In this document: positions 62,780 through 64,000 of the stretch, one piece after another
Numbering within the stretch: the stretch's first letter is position 1
Layout: each line of letters opens with the position of its first letter
Source of the DNA: Unio delphinus
Taxonomy: Eukaryota > Mollusca > Bivalvia > Unionida > Unionidae
Direction: 5' to 3'
NCBI GenBank assembly: GCA_029339505.1
Contig: JAQISU010001239.1
Span: forward strand, 7,619,001 to 7,683,000
Length of the DNA stretch: 64,000 nt
Translations under genes and position numbers: made by a program
The notes under the pieces: generated by a model
What the model saw: only the letters and a program-made list of their open reading frames with translations
The model's database searches: none
What the model was told of the DNA's origin: nothing

Positions 62780-64000
62780 ACACTCAATATTTTATCAGCC
62801 AGTTATTGTTGAATATTTAAAGCGGTAAATGCAATTCTGCACTCGGTGTACAACACATAAATTGTAGGTGTCTTTTACGGAAACACACATTGAACATCTC
62901 AAAGGAATGCCCAGCCACGGGATATCAAATGTGTATGTAATAAGTGATATATCTGTTCATATCTGTTAGCTGTATATATGCAAAACTACATATAATTTCT
63001 TCCCTGCTGCAGGAAAGAACGCAGCTGCTGCCGCATAGGAATGTCGAGGTATTCAGTAGTCAGGCCTAGACGCATGTCATTACTCCGTATCAAACGAATT
63101 AATTCCATCCAGTCAGAGCAGAATATTTATTTGCTTTTGTACTTATTACATATCTGCTTTTCTTTCACACATTCATTATTGTTTTATATATTTAAACAAT
63201 GAGTTAGGCGTTCGGCGTTTTATTCAAGATATTGTAAAACCTTCATGCACGTAAGGGGCTAGGCCGAAACAGATACATGTACTTTACAGTTGTAAGATAA
63301 ACTTTGTACATTCTAAGAGGAATGCTAGGTAAACTTTGATATTTTGAATTACGAACCAATCTTTTCCTGTAAGATAATGAACTCTTTGAACTTTCAATTA
63401 TGTCCACTTTAGTATACACACCATTACTAAGCGAGTAATTCATAATGCAATCACAAGACCAAGCATACATATGTGACTATACATGGCAATGTAAAATTTG
63501 AAACGTTTCAGGCGGTTTTTTGTTTTACGTATTCATGAAAAACTGTTGTAGGAAATTACTACCGATATTATTTTCCCAAAGAAAATGCGTTTTTATGTCG
63601 GATAGTAAAACACCAGGTCTAGCAGGACCTACCTGGTGATTGTCTTGAAGTTGGTGCGATAAAATAAACAGTGAAAGAAGAATGCAGACGTTTCATAGAG
63701 ATCAGTAAAACGTACAAAGAAATCACTTTGAATTGGTAATCTGCTTTTTTCATAAAAACATTTTTCTAAAAATATTTATAAATAAAATTATAATTTTCAT
63801 TTTTGGTTTTACTTTTGTGAATTGAGTTGTTTTATTCACTTCAATTTGACCACAGTTGTTAAATATGTATTTATTGGTTAGAATTAAATTCGAGCAAGAA
63901 CATAGAGTGTCTTTGCCATCATTTTGCGTTTCACTATTACTGATCTCACTGCAAGCTCTACCATCTATAAATAAACAGTACAGTGTTTACAAAACTGTAC
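62780..64000. other. non-coding, no feature seen
   Basis: AT-rich; the minus frame 63243-63470 has no recognised domain. Confidence 0.45.

Overview
This window is AT-rich, intron-containing animal DNA, most likely from a marine invertebrate and plausibly a mollusc. Evidence: genes split by GT-AG introns, long di-, tri- and tetranucleotide microsatellites, tRNA-derived SINE-like repeats, and relics of LINE, LTR, MULE and Polinton-like elements. Nothing bacterial (operons, rRNA, CRISPR) is present. The species cannot be named from the sequence.

Host genes. The clearest gene is an ADP-ribosylglycohydrolase (DraG/ARH family) on the + strand, 40892-51543. Eight exons join in phase into 487 codons and keep all the metal-binding motifs. 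Its first two exons, with an antisense LINE fragment in front, also exist as an upstream direct duplicate (37873-39590) in which exon 1 carries an in-frame 231-bp deletion. On the - strand at 61275-58830 four exons join in phase to a 164-aa protein that looks like a small ADP-ribosyltransferase/PARP-fold enzyme (FHGT, SPSIQYAS, LEW motifs). The last exon of a paralogue lies at 1-170 (+). Putative writers of ADP-ribosylation therefore flank an eraser.

Mobile DNA. A remarkable 11.36-kb element (25635-36990) has terminal inverted repeats, themselves built of ~100-bp direct repeats, and a perfect 5-bp target duplication (CATAA). It holds decayed genes of a Polinton/adintovirus-like virus: double-jelly-roll major capsid protein, split penton-like minor capsid protein, pX-like peptide, adenain-like protease, fibre-like protein, two-TM protein, coiled-coil proteins, PolB-like fragment, integrase N-terminus, zinc-ribbon/PLA2-like protein and A32-type packaging ATPase. 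Stops and frameshifts hit most genes, and an internal deletion removed the polymerase C-terminus and the integrase core. It sits about 25 bp from the end of a decayed FLYWCH-MULE transposon (about 23180-25606); an antisense L2/CR1-like LINE relic (37100-38090) lies on its other side.

Layout. 1-170 end of an ART-like gene; 171-13970 mostly non-coding with a SINE at 4.9 kb, a possible exon relic at 8.2-8.9 kb and a second SINE family at 9.3 kb; 13.98-14.48 kb ACAT array; 15.5-18.7 kb antisense Ty3-type retrotransposon relics; 20.0-23.2 kb simple repeats and hairpins; 23.2-25.6 kb MULE; 25.6-37.0 kb virus-like element; 37.1-51.5 kb LINE relics and the glycohydrolase gene; 52.5-58.6 kb a 0.9-kb inverted repeat pair around SINE, LINE and microsatellites; 58.8-61.3 kb the ART-like gene; 61.5-64.0 kb microsatellite and one unassigned possible exon.
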